Origin: Dastarcus helophoroides
Taxonomy: Eukaryota > Arthropoda > Insecta > Coleoptera > Bothrideridae
Length of the DNA stretch: 64,000 nt
Assembly (NCBI GenBank): GCA_028583605.1
Contig: CM053331.1
Coordinates: 35,232,783 to 35,296,782, forward strand
Reading direction: 5' to 3'
Below, piece by piece: positions 1 to 12,200 of the stretch (within the stretch, counting starts at the first letter, position 1; each line of letters opens with the position of its first letter). Position numbers and translations under genes: made by a program. The notes under the pieces were generated by a model that was given only the letters and a program-made list of their open reading frames with translations, was not told where the DNA came from and made no database searches.

Positions 1-222
1 TGAAAATAACGTCGAAATTTCGAAATATTTCAGGCAAAAATTCGAAATTTGAGAAGAACGTCGAAATTTCGAGAAAAAGTAGAAATTTCGAAATATTTCG
101 AGCAAAAAGACGAAATTTCGAGAAAAAAAGTCGAAATTTGCGAAAAAAGTCGAAATTTCGATAAAAAAAGGTCGAAATTTTGAGTATAAAGTCGAAATTT
201 TGAGAGAAATTTCGACTTTATA
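1..222. repeat. Degenerate AAATTTCGA-type tandem filler
   Basis: Short, imperfect tandem units resembling GTCGAAATTTCGAGAAAAA repeat every 20-30 bases. The same composition fills many other blocks of the window. It abuts the broken end of the gypsy element at about 222, so either the element was cut by a deletion or the filler replaced its 3' part. No gene is visible. Confidence 0.75.
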
Positions 223-2055
223 CTCAAAACTTGGGACCGCACAGCCCCATTGCCGACGTTGCTGGCATCAGTGTCTAACATGAACTTTCCATTCTGCTGA
301 AGCCAAGATAGGGCTAGTGCACAAGGCGGAATTCAGTTTTCGGAAAGCAGTACCACAATCAGGAGTCCAGATGTACGGCCTTCTTCCTTCCGTTAGTCAA
401 TGTAGCGATGTTGGCAAAACCTTTTACAAATCTTCTGTAATAGGTGCATAACCCCAATTCATGTTTATCTTTGGGTCTTGGCGAGTCACGGATTGCCTGA
501 GTCTTGCTGATATTCGTTTCTGCTCCCGCGGTTGATACAGTGTGGCCCAAGAATTCTACTTTCCTTTGGAACAAAGAACACTTCTTCGAATTCAGCTGTA
601 GGTTAGCTTGTTTTAATCTGTCAAAGACCTCTTGAAGATTTTTCAGATGTTCTTTAAAGCTCTTGCCGATCACCATGACGTCATCTAAGTAAACCAAGCA
701 GGTTTTCCAAGTGAGTCCTCGAAATACCAGTTTCATTAGACGTCCGAAAATAGCCGGTGCATTGCACAGGCCAAAAGGCATAACCGCGAACTGATATAAT
801 CAACTCCCAGATGCAAAGTCCGTCTTTTATTTGTCGTTGGGGTCTATTTTCACTTGCCAATATCTACTTTTTAAGTCCAAAGTTGAGAACCAGGTGGACC
901 CAGACAAGGTTGTTAAGGTGTCATCAATCCTTGGCAAGGGGTAGCTATCCTTTTTAGAGACGTCGTTTAATTTCCGATAGTCAACACAGAATCTTGTTGA
1001 CCGGTCCTTTTTTGTAACCAAGACTACAGGGGAAGACCATGGACTAATGGACTCCTCGATGACTTCATCCTTCATCATCTTCTTAACCAGTCCCACGACT
1101 TCCTCTTGCTTGGCCACTAGTAATCTTCTAGGTGGTTGACGAATAGGTGTTGCATCGCTGGTGTTGATTTTGTGTCGAACTACGTCCATCCTTCCAAGAT
1201 TTTGGTCTCCATCGGTAAAAACGCCGTGGTTTTTCTTGAGAAATGATCTAGCCAGAACTACTTCTTCCTTGGACAAGTGTTTGAAGTCCACTTCCAACTT
1301 GACTTGCCCAGTCTTCACTTCCTGCACTGGGGCACAATTGTCTCCCAAGAAACCTATTAAGGCCACCGGGGTATAGACTGCCAGAGTACTACCCTTCTTG
1401 ATTGAGCGTGTTGTTGGAAACACATTGGCACAGATACCTTCTAAGATGTTCGAACCACGAATCTCACCACTAGTAAATTCTTGGAAATGTTATAAGTCGG
1501 TTCCACTAATCCAACGCAGCAGCCCAAATCTCCTTCCATCACAGCCATAACCGTCTTCTCGCTGCTTCCCTGTACTACAGCTGTTTCGCAGGCAAACAGT
1601 CTTACCTCCTTTGGAGTGTCCTTTGGTGTAGTCAGGATAAGCTCTTCATTTCCAATCTTTAAAATGTTCAGCGCTGGGTCGAAAGTAAAGCCGTGTTGCC
1701 TGATTACGTCCATCCCCAGAATCAGCTCGTCTTCGATATCTGCCACCAACACCCGATGTAAAATCCGCAGTTTTCCCAGACCAATCATGACCAGTCTTCT
1801 ATAATTGGCGCAGTATCTCCCGTAACCGTTCTGAGGACCACTCTTTGCGACAGTACTTTCGCTTGCGACGGTAGGATGTTCCTTCGTGCCAAAGTAACCA
1901 TGGCGCCTGTGTCCCCTGTTGCCTGTACATTCCTTCCGTCTACGCTGGCTGCCACTACCAAACTTTCCATGGTCCTTTTTATTTGCTTGATGGAAAAAGT
2001 TTTGGGGCCTCGTTGCTTCGTTGCTCGACACCAGCCAGTGAGTGACCCTTCCCAC
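223..2055 (-). pseudogene. Broken pol of Ty3/gypsy element: protease, RT, start of RNase H
   Basis: The protease active-site segment DTGAMVTL lies near 1890-1915, in the gag frame. The flap and C-terminal part, ending in ILGMDVI, are read in a different frame below about 1800, so a frameshift falls inside the protease. The RT begins at about 1380 and shows VDYRKLN, the LDLKS box (Arg where Gly is usual in LDLxSGY) and, near 690, YLDD with the two catalytic aspartates. MPFGLCNAPAIF is read just after two in-frame stops (about 795-829). RNase H starts with DTDASNVGNGAV at about 240-280 and is then cut off. The missing integrase and 3' LTR, together with the stops, rule out autonomous activity. 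This is an ordinary insect retrotransposon remnant. Confidence 0.88.
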
Positions 2056-3467
2056 TGGCTCATTTTAATTTTCTGCTGTGGGGCTTGTCGACTTCTTGGG
2101 GCTGACCTGCAATCCTTCTTGAAGTGCCTCGGTTTGCCACAGTTGTAACATGTGCTTCTGTTAGATTTGCCTTTAAGGGTTCCTACCAGTTCTTGGATGC
2201 TCGCGTCCATTTTCTTTATGCTAGCGCCTATGTTTGCGTTCATTCCCTTGATTTTCTTCGTGTTTGCGCTTATAATGTTTGCGAGATCGGGGTCATTCGC
2301 GGCCTCTTCGATGTCGGCCTTCCTAATTCTGCGTGACGCCCCTGGCTTTGAAACCTTGTAAGCGGCTTCAACCTCCAAAGCTCTAATCAGTGCCTTCCTT
2401 GATGTTCGGACGTTTGACAGGCGTATCACTCTCTGAACTTCCGGGTCTTTTATTCCTTCTATGAAGATTCTAACTGCGTGGAGTTTCAGAAAGTCGGTTG
2501 GTGCTGTTGGATAGGCGATGTACGCCAGTCTTCTTACGTCAGCCTCGAATTCCTGCAGGGTGCTGCCACTTTTCTGCCTTCTCATTAGCAGCTGTGACTG
2601 AACAACTTGCTGCAAATGGTGGTCTCCGAATCTCAGCCCTAAATCCCTAACTAGATCTTCATAGTTGGCTTGTTCGTGATCAGATAGAGTTCGGAGTAAT
2701 TCCAGAGCATCTCCGCGCAGGTTTACCACCAATGAGGTCGCCTTTGCTTCTTCCGTCCACCGATTGGCCTTAGCAGCAACTTCGAACTGTTTTCTGTAGG
2801 TCTGGAAGGATGTTTTTCCATCATAGGTCGGAGGTTTTACCTTTTGAGAAGAAATAGTAGGTACACTTTCGAATTCATGTTGTGTGCTTTGTCCACTTAG
2901 CAACTTCTTCACGTCATTTTTGATGTTGCTGATATCCCTCTGTGTTGCATTTTCCAAATCAAGAAGCTTGCTGTTGAATTCTTCTTTGACTTCGTTAATT
3001 GCTTCTTGCATTTATCCTCTAATTTGTTCTTTCATTCCTGTAATTTGTTCTTTCACTTCTTCCTTCATTTCTTCTCTCATTCCGATAATTTGTTCTTTCA
3101 CTTTTTCTTTCATTTCTTCTCTCATTTCGGTAATTTGTTCTTTCACTTCTTCTTTCATTTTTCCAACGTTTACTCTCACTTTTTCGGTTATGTTTACTAA
3201 TAGACTATGCAATTCTTGTTTTCCTGCATTCCTTTTCTGTTCTTCTTGTCGTTTTCGTTCTTCCTCTTGTTCTTCTTCTTGTCGTCTTCGTTCTTCATCT
3301 TGTCGTCTTCGTTCTTCATCTTGTTCTTTTTCTTGTCGTCTTCGTTCTTCATCTTGTCGTTTTCGTTCTTCATCGTGTTCTTTAAACATTGCGAATAACG
3401 CTTGCATTTGTTGTTCCATTTTGGCCGATTTTAATCTCGTTTCCATAAAACGAACTAGAATGTTCAA
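1785..3467 (-). pseudogene. gag of Ty3/gypsy element, interrupted by one in-frame stop
   Basis: The frame opens with a Met at 3467. About 150 residues of strongly charged, heptad-like sequence follow (repeats of EERRRQ, then KEEVKEQI and REEMKEK), predicted to form a long coiled coil. One TAA at about 3009-3011 is immediately followed by ATG, and about 400 further residues continue in the same frame. These include a capsid-like region (about 2350-2800) and a CX2CX4HX4C zinc knuckle near 2140 (CYNCGKPRHFKKDC). The frame then runs into the protease motif DTGA. The TAA-ATG junction could be a nonsense mutation or, less likely, a restart; the other lesions favour decay. Confidence 0.85.
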
Positions 3468-3595
3468 GATTTTTCTTGACGGCTCCCGTATAACTACTTA
3501 ACAGTTTAGAACGTCCGAGATAAAGTCAACTGCGGGAACACTTGGTGAATTTCTCTGTAATAAAGCGCAATAAAAATTCCGCTTCTGACACTAGA

Positions 3596-3899
3596 TGTTA
3601 CGGGCTTTATCATGGTTCGAATTAATTAACACGTGAATTGAAAATAATAACTACTTTATTCCCAAACTAAACTTGGATCACCACAATTAAACAATAAACT
3701 TACTTATTATTGACTTCTACTAACTCACTAATTACACTAACACTAACTGACTGACTAGAGGGACGGCTGACGGCCTTATATAGTTTTGGCTCCCGGCTTC
3801 TAGAACTTTTCGGCAGATAAGGCTTATCGTTTGCCGAAATTTCGGGAACGCTTATCTGCCATTTGCTTCGTTATCGCGGTCGCTTTCCCCTTATCAACA
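3596..3899 (-). repeat. LTR of the gypsy element (5' LTR on minus strand)
   Basis: The LTR is bounded by TGTT...AACA when read on the minus strand and is about 304 bp long. It contains a TATA-type promoter (CTATATAAGG on the minus strand, near 3776). The boundaries were set by comparison with the solo LTR at 22318-22607, which shares the CGCGATAACGAAGCAA start, the AAATTTCGGCAAACGATAAG core, the TATATAA region and the CACGTGTTAATYAATTCGAACC end. The leader next to 3595 should hold the primer binding site; I could not assign a tRNA to it. Confidence 0.85.
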
Positions 3900-4060
3900 A
3901 ATCATTCTAGAATCTTTTCTTATGTACTAAATTCTACAATTTTATTCTAAATTCTATCCCATCAATATACAATGCGTTGCAGTGTATTAGTTCTAGAATT
4001 ATTTTATTTGAATTCCAACAGCTAGGGTTGGGAGAGACATGAAAAAAACGTAAAATCTTA

Positions 4061-4133
4061 ATTTTGGTAAAACGGACTCGTCCTTGATTATCTTCAAAAA
4101 TTGAAATACAAATCTTGTCCCCTGAAACCAATA
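4061..4133. repeat. Half copy of palindromic element family
   Basis: This is one arm only. It runs from TTTTGGT...GGACTCGTCC through ATTGAAATACAAATCTTGTC to CCTGAAACCAA. The same arm is found at 12388 and 57634. Confidence 0.7.
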
Positions 4134-5648
4134 CGAGCATGAACTGAATATTCGACGTCATGATTTAACTATTTTCATTCAAATTTGTCATTCTTATTGA
4201 CCAATATTTCGGATATAATCGTGTAACTAATCCATGCATAACCTTTTTTTTTAAGTTTAAACCACTCGCAAAGAGTAACGCTAACAGCTGAAGACACAAA
4301 TGTTTGTCAGGGAGTGAATCACAACAACAAACTAAGAACTACATGTCTGATCATATTGGTGACCGACTTTTATAATTAAAAAGTTTTTAATAAGCAGCTT
4401 CCAGAACTGACAGATTTGTGGTTTGTTGAAACAACCATTTGCATGAAATGGACCTTTATTATCATTGCATCGTCAGCTTTGTTTCAAATTATCCCATAAA
4501 GTACTAAAAAAATATTGATAATTGGACTAAAAAAATACATTTTTTCATTATTAAATTTAATTTTCCACCAAATGTCAATATTTTTATGCTAGTTTTAATA
4601 TGAACCACCACTGGTCCATCGTGAAGTTATTTTTGTGAGTTTTTATTTATTACAAAATCATTCATCACGATTATAATTATTTGCAAAACGTGATCGTAAA
4701 CTATTCGTTTAAAAAAAAAGAACTTATCAAATTAATGTTTCTACACTTTGGCACAAAGATAATTAAAATTAATGTTCTGTAGTAAAAAAGTACGAACGTG
4801 CTAAAAGTTGAAGACATTTACAACCACAATCATAGAACGGTTTCGGCCTTTCTTGGCCTTATCATATTCATGAGGTGAAGGCAGGCCGATACCAGTCTAT
4901 ATTTTGTGTTATAGACATTTTGTGATTATAAATATTTTCAATGTTTTCATATGTTTTGAAAATTCTGACAATTTTTTTCAAATTTCAACTTTATTTTTCA
5001 AAATATTTACCTTTATAAAGGTCTTTATGAAAATGTTTTCATTTTATCAAAATTCTTGAATTTTTTGGAGAGATCGACTTTTTACAGTATTTTCTCAAAA
5101 TGTTAACATAATTCTTCAAAAGTTTGATTTTTTAAAATCCTAATTTTCTCAAAAAATGTTGAAATTTTTCGAAATTTTATAATTTTTCAGTATTTTGGAT
5201 TTTAAAACTTTCCACTTTCTTTAAAATTTTGCCTTTACCTGCAAATATCGATTTTTTTTATCGACGAAATTTTGAATTATTTCGCAAAAATTTCGTTGCA
5301 TTTTATAGTTTTTGATTTATTTCCAAAATTTAAACTCTTTTCAAAATGTCGATCTTTTTCAACATTGTGTCATGGTTTTTTGGGAAAAAATACCACAGAA
5401 AATCCTAGTCCGGCCTCCAGCACACACCACTTTTTTTTGTGGACCTGTATTAACAATATATGCGAGAGATATCGAGAGAGTTGGATTAGTTAGTACTCAT
5501 GGATTGTTTTGAAGCTTTGCTGGACGTGAAAGACTGTAATCTCAAGTAGCGAATCTTTCAGGATTCAATTTCTGAATAATTACTTAACGTGCATAACTAT
5601 TAAACTTTTTATCAATTAAAAAGTAACAAATATTAAAAATTAACAAAG

Positions 5649-5797
5649 TTGAAATACAGAACTTGTCCCCTGAAACTAAGAAAAGATTAAAAAAACAACA
5701 AAGATATTTTCTAATCTTTCTTGGTTTCAGGGGACAAGTTCTGTATTTCACTTTTTGAAGATAACCAAGGACCAGTCCTTTCCACCAAACAAAATTG
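5649..5797. repeat. Palindromic element with both arms
   Basis: The left arm TTGAAATACAGAACTTGTCC is repeated in inverse orientation at about 5727-5752 around a short loop carrying ACAACAAAG. The right side continues to GGACCAGTCCTTTCCACC, the outer end of the family. Confidence 0.8.
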
Positions 5798-6884
5798 AGA
5801 AAGTTAATAAAGTTTAATATTTATGAATATTAAAGCATTCCACGAAGTTGGAAATTTCAATTACTTAACAGTCATCCCCCCATAAGAAGTGGTAGTTTTC
5901 CAACCTAAGGAAAGGTAAGCAGCGGCAACCGGAAACTACTAAACTCCCATTGCACCTCAGACGTCGTCTGTTGCCCTCATATTCATTTTCTAGTCGCCTT
6001 GCGAAACTTTTTCTCTAAATACAATATTTCAATGTTCTAAAATTTTATTAAAGAAAAGAAACTTCGAAAAATGAATCAACATTATTTTTGAAATTTCGAA
6101 AATTTTAAAAATTTGATTCTTTTCAAAAAAAGGCGAAATTATTATACAAAAATTGAAATTTTAAAAATATCTAAATTTTTGATATTTCGAGAAAAATGTT
6201 AAAATTTTTAGAAAAGATCAACATCGCGAAAAATTTTGAAATATCCAAATATTCAAAAAAGGCGAAATTTTTAAATTAAGTAGAGTTTCACACATTGTTT
6301 GATTATCGAAGCGATAAAGCCTAACAATATCAAGCTCTCATTCAAAATGTGATCTTGAAACCTTGGAAAGGAAATCGTTTACGGAGGATTCGCAGGATTA
6401 TTTATTTAAATCTATTCTCTACTGGTTGATCAAGAAAGGGTGGTTATCAGTATTAAAAAAACGATACCCAATAATAAATTTTATAGCACTAAATAAACAT
6501 ATTACGATTTTTACGTGCATCCAAAAGTAGTATTTATAGGAGTGCATAAATAATGAAGTTATTATGTGCCAGAAAAAGAGGTAAGTATTTTAATAGAAAA
6601 GAAGAGATACAACAGTTTGTTTTGCAGTATTTTTTTTAGTATTTTCGTAAAATTAAAGCCCATGTTATCTAGTATTACTGTCAACATTTAAGCTATTATC
6701 AAACTTTTTCATATAATACAATTGCGTACATTTTATTAATTTTTTTTATCAGTAGGAGCAATTTCAATTTTTTTTATAATAGTGGTACTTTAGAAAAAAA
6801 TTCTAACCAAGCTAATTTCTATTTTTCCACCAAATTTTGTAATTACAGTCAAGTTCTCAATCAATTATTACGGTTTCATGAAAT

Positions 6885-8830
6885 ATGGAACATCTGGTGG
6901 TCTTACTAGCTGCAGCAGGGACTGTCTTGTGTCTTCAGACACCTCACCCTCTCAGTGACGAATTCATACAATCGATAAATGACGCCCAATCCTCATGGAT
7001 AGCAGGCAGAAATTTTCACCCTGACATCCCCATGAGCTACATTCGAAATCTCATGGGAGTTTTGCCCTTGAACCACAATTTACCAACGCTAGAGCACAAT
7101 CTCGAAGGCATCGAAATTCCAACTAGTTTTGATGCACGAGAAAAGTGGCCCAATTGCCCAACTATAAAAGAGATAAGGGACCAAGGGTCGTGCGGATCTT
7201 GTTGGGTAAGTTAATAAGGGTAATTTAGCAAGTAAAGGTTTAGAAATTGAAATAGAAATCTTCTCCCCTGAAACCAAGAACCATCGCTATCGAAACGCGT
7301 TAGAGCAACCTTTGTTGTGTTTTTAAATCTTTCTTGATTTCAGGGCACAAGATTTGTATTTCAATTATTTTTTATGTTTTCTGTCCCATTTTGCAAACCT
7401 AGGCTACCCCAAACGTATGTAGTGGACTATCGGTAGCTCTACCGAGAGTCGACCACTGACGTTTAGCCGAAAGGGTCACTCTGGAGGAGCCCAAAAACTT
7501 TAATCTAATGCACACAACATTATCAGATTCAGTATTTGGGAACCACAAACTCATTTTGTCAAATCTTAACCCTCTAAACTTGTTACGTACTAAAGAATTG
7601 CAAAATTTTCAGGCGTTTGGTGCCGCGGAAGCCATGTCCGACAGAATTTGTATCCATTCCAACGGCACGGTGAATTCCAGGTTATCAGCTGACGATTTGA
7701 TTTCTTGTTGTAAAAGTTGTGGTGGAGGCTGCTTTGGTGGTGGAATGCACGATGCATGGCAATATTGGGTCGAAAAAGGAATCGTGTCAGGTGGACCTTA
7801 TGGGTCAAATCAGGTTAGTAACATCTAAGCAACATAAATTTATTTAAAGATAACCTTTTTGTTCGTTTTGGGACGCGTGGCAGCTCATAAGAGAGTCTCC
7901 TTGTACCCCTTCTACGTTGCTGAAAAATTATAATTTAATTAAGAAACTGGTCTACTTTTTTTAAAGGAAAAACAATTCGTTACCGAAACGATACACATTG
8001 AATTTTCAAGGGTAAACGTTTTTTTTATATGTAAAATACAATTTCTTTTCGAAATCTCCAATGCTTTTCTCAAAATTTTGAAATCTAGTTTCAAGGAAAA
8101 AATTATAGGTTTCCACTATTTCAAGTTGGGAATCCGCAGTAGTCCCCTTGGTAATTTTCTGGGGGTACCCCCGTCTGTAAATGCCCGGGGCGTTGTCAGA
8201 TTCCAGTTAGAGCCTATTCCAATACACTATTTATTAATTATTGCTAATCTTTATATTGGTGTAGTATTACTCTTCTTGTTTATTAATTTATTATTGTCTT
8301 TAGGGTTGCCGACCTTATGAAATAGCGCCTTGCGAACACTATATGAATGGCCCCAGACCACACTGTAAAAAAGAATATGAACAAACCCCGAAATGCGTTC
8401 ACGAATGTCAAAAAGGATACGCGGTTCCTTATGACAATGATCGTAATTTTGGTCTAAAAGCTTATACTGTGGGAAGTAGCCAAGAGCAAATTCAGATGGA
8501 AATTATGACCAACGGTCCCGTAGAAGCAAGTTTTGGTGTATACGAGGACTTTCTTCATTATAAACATGGTAAGTATGTGTAGATACCGATAAAAAGAAAT
8601 TATATACAGTTTGTTGTTTGTAATTAGGTGTATATCGACATATTAAAGGCAATGGACTTGCGGGACATGCAATTAAAATTTTAGGATGGGGAGTTGAGGG
8701 CGACGAGCCTTATTGGTTGGTAGCAAACTCTTGGAACTTCGACTGGGGGAAAAATGGATACTTCAAAATTCTTCGTGGGAAAAATGAGTGTGGCATAGAA
8801 AGTGGCATAGTTGCAGGAATACCCAAGTAG
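6885..8830 (+). CDS. Cathepsin B-like cysteine protease (peptidase C1A), four exons
   Basis: Exons are 6885-7205, 7613-7813, 8304-8568 and 8628-8830, with GT/AG at every junction; the joined frame gives 329 residues, normal for the family. The start gives a signal peptide (about 1-17), followed by a cathepsin B propeptide (about 22-75) and the mature domain from about residue 79. The active site is complete: oxyanion Gln100 and catalytic Cys106 in QGSCGSCW, His276 in [12 protein letters not shown], and Asn296 in NSWNFDWG. The occluding loop that makes cathepsin B a peptidyl-dipeptidase is present (Cys184-Cys195). In it the second of the two usual histidines is Tyr (EHY rather than EHH), so exopeptidase activity may be reduced. 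It is probably a secreted gut or lysosomal enzyme. The intron after Cys106-Trp107 carries a palindromic element and a hairpin. The gene is tail-to-tail with the MADF-BESS gene. Confidence 0.93.
7246..7366. repeat. Palindromic element in intron 1 of the protease gene
   Basis: The left arm ATTGAAATAGAAATCTTCTC and right arm ACAAGATTTGTATTTCAAT flank a half core with ATCGAAACGCGTTAGAGCAA. Only one side of the core hairpin remains, so this is an internally deleted copy. Confidence 0.75.
7408..7476. repeat. Imperfect hairpin in intron 1 of the protease gene
   Basis: AAACGTATGTAGTGG pairs with CCACTGACGTTT, and TCGGTAG pairs with CTACCGA at the centre. It lies between the palindromic element and exon 2. 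Its function is unknown; it may be a remnant of another small inverted-repeat element. Confidence 0.5.
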
Positions 8831-9284
8831 AATTGTTTGACTTTCTGCCACAATTTTTAATACATAGTTTGTAAATATTAAAGTCTCCTAGTTCTGGAGG
8901 TTTCAAGAAATATATCATTTCATATAAAAGGAAGTTTTACTATTCTCCATTTTTGACATTGTCAATATTTTCAATTTTTAAAACTCATGGGCTTTATCTT
9001 AAAATAGGTCCATAAGGATTTTAAACTTGAAATTTCATCTTCATACGACAAGGAACTCGAAAGAAAATCTGTAAACAGACAAACATGGCTAGGGACAGTC
9101 ACCGAAATCAAAAGATCTTAGGGCTGCAGTGGTGTTCTATACATAGATGGCGTTTATAGAGTACGTTCAAAATAGCAAAGCAACAGCTATTACTTCTTTA
9201 TAAAATTTATTTCCTTCAAGTCTTTAGATTCGTAAATGAATTAATGATAATCTTGCAAATTATTTACACTTTTACAATCATACA
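8831..9284. other. Intergenic space between convergent genes
   Basis: The 3' ends of the protease (+) and MADF-BESS (-) genes face each other here. A possible variant polyadenylation signal AATACA lies at about 8859 for the protease. CTCCTAGTTCTGGAG near 8885 forms a small stem. Nothing else is recognised. Confidence 0.5.
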
Positions 9285-12200
9285 TCAGTCTACAGAGTGA
9301 TATGAAGTCGACGACATGGCAGAATCATCGGAGACATTGTTCGCTTGGACTATTTTTAAAAATTCTGGATAGTGCTGCGGTGACTCTTTCAGATTTCTGA
9401 TAAAAGGAAGTGGGGTCGTTTGTGGTGACTCTTTCAGATTAGAGAAAGTAGAAAGAGACTCTTTCAGATTAGTAAGAGTGGGAGGCGACATGCATCTGTC
9501 AAACTCATACTGCTCCTCTGCCTGTGAAACAAACTCATAAAGCTTATTACGAATTCGCCGCTGGTACACATGGGGTAGTTCCTTTGTGATACTATACATC
9601 GCTATAAAAAATTGATACAAAGAGTCACTTTTTTGTGTACTCAATCCCCCACTATCATACTGTGAGTTTAAATCGTCGCAATTTCTATAGTTTTCAAACG
9701 TTAACGGCAATTCGCTTCTTGTAGCTATCGACTTCTTTACACAAGTATCTGTCATATAGTCGCTCGTTGCTGGATCATTTCTAGTGAATGGTTCACTACA
9801 ACTGTTGGCGTCCCCTCCTGTACCATCGTCAATATGTATGTCATCCTCTTCATCGTCAGTGTCTCTTTTTAAAAGTTGTTCCATCTTGGTTTTTGAACCT
9901 GGTTTATGTTTCATATGTTGCACCAAGAATTCCATCTGATGCTGATAAAACCAAGGCCTGGAAGGGTTGGGCGTGTATCCAATTTTGATATCTCGTCGCC
10001 TTAGGGCTTCCCTGTGGCGCTCTCTTAGTTTTCTCCACTCGTTTTTGACTTTACCACCTACAATCAAAAATGAAATCAGAAATTATTGGCCAGTTTGTGG
10101 TCTGACTCGCAAGAAACGCTGGCGAAACAAACTCTGGTGCTTGACAAGAAGACGAGAGGAATAAGACAAGCATAGATGTCATTATTATAAGAATCACCTT
10201 AACAATAAACAAGGTATCGCCAGTGAAAGTCGTAGCTAGAGCAAAAATGTTCATTGTTTACATTTCTGCATTTATTGCAACTGCGTTTGTTTAAACCAGT
10301 GCTTTTCAACAGCGATGCGCGGCATCTTTGTGTGTCACAGCATCACGACTGCGGTGTTACAAAGTTTATTTAACTTTTTGGAAGTTTACTAGAGTAGAAT
10401 TCAAGATAACTCACTATCAGTGCTACTGTGCTACTTTCCTACTTTACATGTTGAGGATTACGACTCAGGCCCGCCAGAAGAATTTCCGGACCCGAGGGCA
10501 ATATGATTTGAAAAAAGTCAAACATCAATTTTAGCCTTTCTGAGACTTTTTACCTGTTTCTTAAAAAATGTCGGCTTTACTCCAAGTTTCTTTAAAAATT
10601 TCGATCCCTTTTGAAATATTGACTCCAAAAATTACGACTTTTTCTCGAAATTTTAGCATAATTTTCGAAATTTGGACTATTTTAATAACCTTGACTTATT
10701 CAACATTTCTACCTTCAAATATTTCGATTTTTTTTTTTGAAAATTTTAATCTAATCATTTCAAAGGGTTGACTTTTTTGAAAGTTCCGACTTATTTTAAA
10801 ATTAGGATTTTGTCTGGAAATTTTGACTTTGTTGTATTGATTTGGACTTTTTTAAAAAATGTTAGATCTTTTATTGAAAAAGTTAACTTTTGGGAAAAGA
10901 ACGCAACATTTGTGATCGACATCTGGCTAGACCGCAAGAGTCACCCTTATCACCGAGCACCGACGATTGATGAGGGGCGAAGGCGACGGTCGAATGGGCG
11001 AGGAGGCAAGGATAGAACTGTAGCTGGATGTTGGCTTTTTGAAGATTTTTAAATTCCTTCAGAATAAACGTTTCGAAGTTGGCTTTGGTTTTTATTACAT
11101 TATCAAAAATACTCAACATTTTTAGAACATTTCGAGTTAAACTGGTAATTTAGAGCAAATTGTAGCGCATAGTAGAAATTTCGAATAAAATCAAAATCTT
11201 TAAGAAATACAAATAGGTCGAAGTTTAAAAAAAAAATCTAAAAATTAGAAACTTCAACACAAAAGTCGAAGTTTCGATAATAAATAAAATTATTATGTAA
11301 GGTACCAAGTTGTTTATATCAGCGTTTTTTTAAATTTAATTTACTCGCAAAGGGCAAAATAAAAGGCTACCAAAAACAAGCGTTGCCATTAAAAAAATGA
11401 CGATAGCAACGTTTTTGTCCAAAAGTCACATCGGAAGATCGCAGTTTAAAACATAAATTGACTTGTCAGAAAGATTTTGGTACAATTTTTCAATAACGAT
11501 TCCATAAAATAAAGTTTCTATTCTATTCTAACGCAATAAATATGACTTGTTTTCCAATCCAAACTATTAACACCTGATAACATAGATTGGGAACATAAAA
11601 CGCTCCAAATATTGATCTAGGCAACACACAAAGCCGCAAAACTAAACTACTTAATGCAGTACAGTGGATAATTGGTTGCGTTAAGAGATATGGCAACTAA
11701 CTATCCACTGCACTGCATTAAGCAGTCCAGTTTTGGCGCTTTTTGTGTTGCATATCTACTGTACGACCTATGCAACACACAAAGCGCCAAAATTACACTA
11801 CGTAATGCAGTATAGTGGATAGTTGGTTGCATCAACAGATTAGGCAACTAATTATCCACTGCACTGCATTAAGTAGTTTAGTTTTGGTGATTTCTGTGTT
11901 GCATAAGTAATGTACGACCTATGCAACACACAAAACGTCAAAACTAAACCACTAATTCGTATAGTGGATAGTTAGTTGCATCTACAGATTAGGCAACTAA
12001 CTCTTCACCACATTGCATTAAGTAGTTTGGTTTTGGCGCTTTCTGTGTTGCATAGATCGTACATTTTTAGAACATTTTATATAATTGCAGCAACAGGTTA
12101 GGCAACTAACTATTCACTATATTGCATTAAGTAGTTCAGTTTTGGCGCTTTGTGTATTGCACAGGTCGTACATTTTTAGAGCATTTTATGTTCCTAATCT

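Larger units (their letters stand above)
223..3899 (-). mobile_element. Truncated, inactivated Ty3/gypsy LTR retrotransposon
   Basis: Reading right to left, the element has one LTR (3596-3899), a short leader, gag with a CCHC zinc knuckle, a retropepsin, a reverse transcriptase and the first residues of RNase H. It stops at about 222 against degenerate filler. The rest of RNase H, the integrase and the 3' LTR are absent. The order gag-PR-RT-RH with YLDD in the RT fits the Metaviridae (Ty3/gypsy) type. A frame change in the protease and several in-frame stops in gag and RT show it is dead. A solo LTR of the same family, in the opposite orientation, lies at 22318-22607. Confidence 0.9.
3900..6884. 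other. AT-rich spacer with palindromic repeats and filler
   Basis: No convincing coding sequence is present. The stretch holds a half palindromic element (4061-4133) and a full one (5649-5797). At 4252-4284 it has a short T-rich motif ending in CCACTCGCAAAGAGTAAC, which recurs near 11331 and 51427. Degenerate TTTTGAAAATTT filler occupies about 4920-5400 and 6030-6280. The segment 6300-6884 lies directly upstream of the protease gene and should contain its promoter; no clear TATA box or initiator was identified. Confidence 0.6.

Noticed and set aside
2884..3501. Plus-strand Ser/Phe-rich frame of 205 codons
   Set aside because: It is the reverse complement of the coiled-coil Gag sequence.
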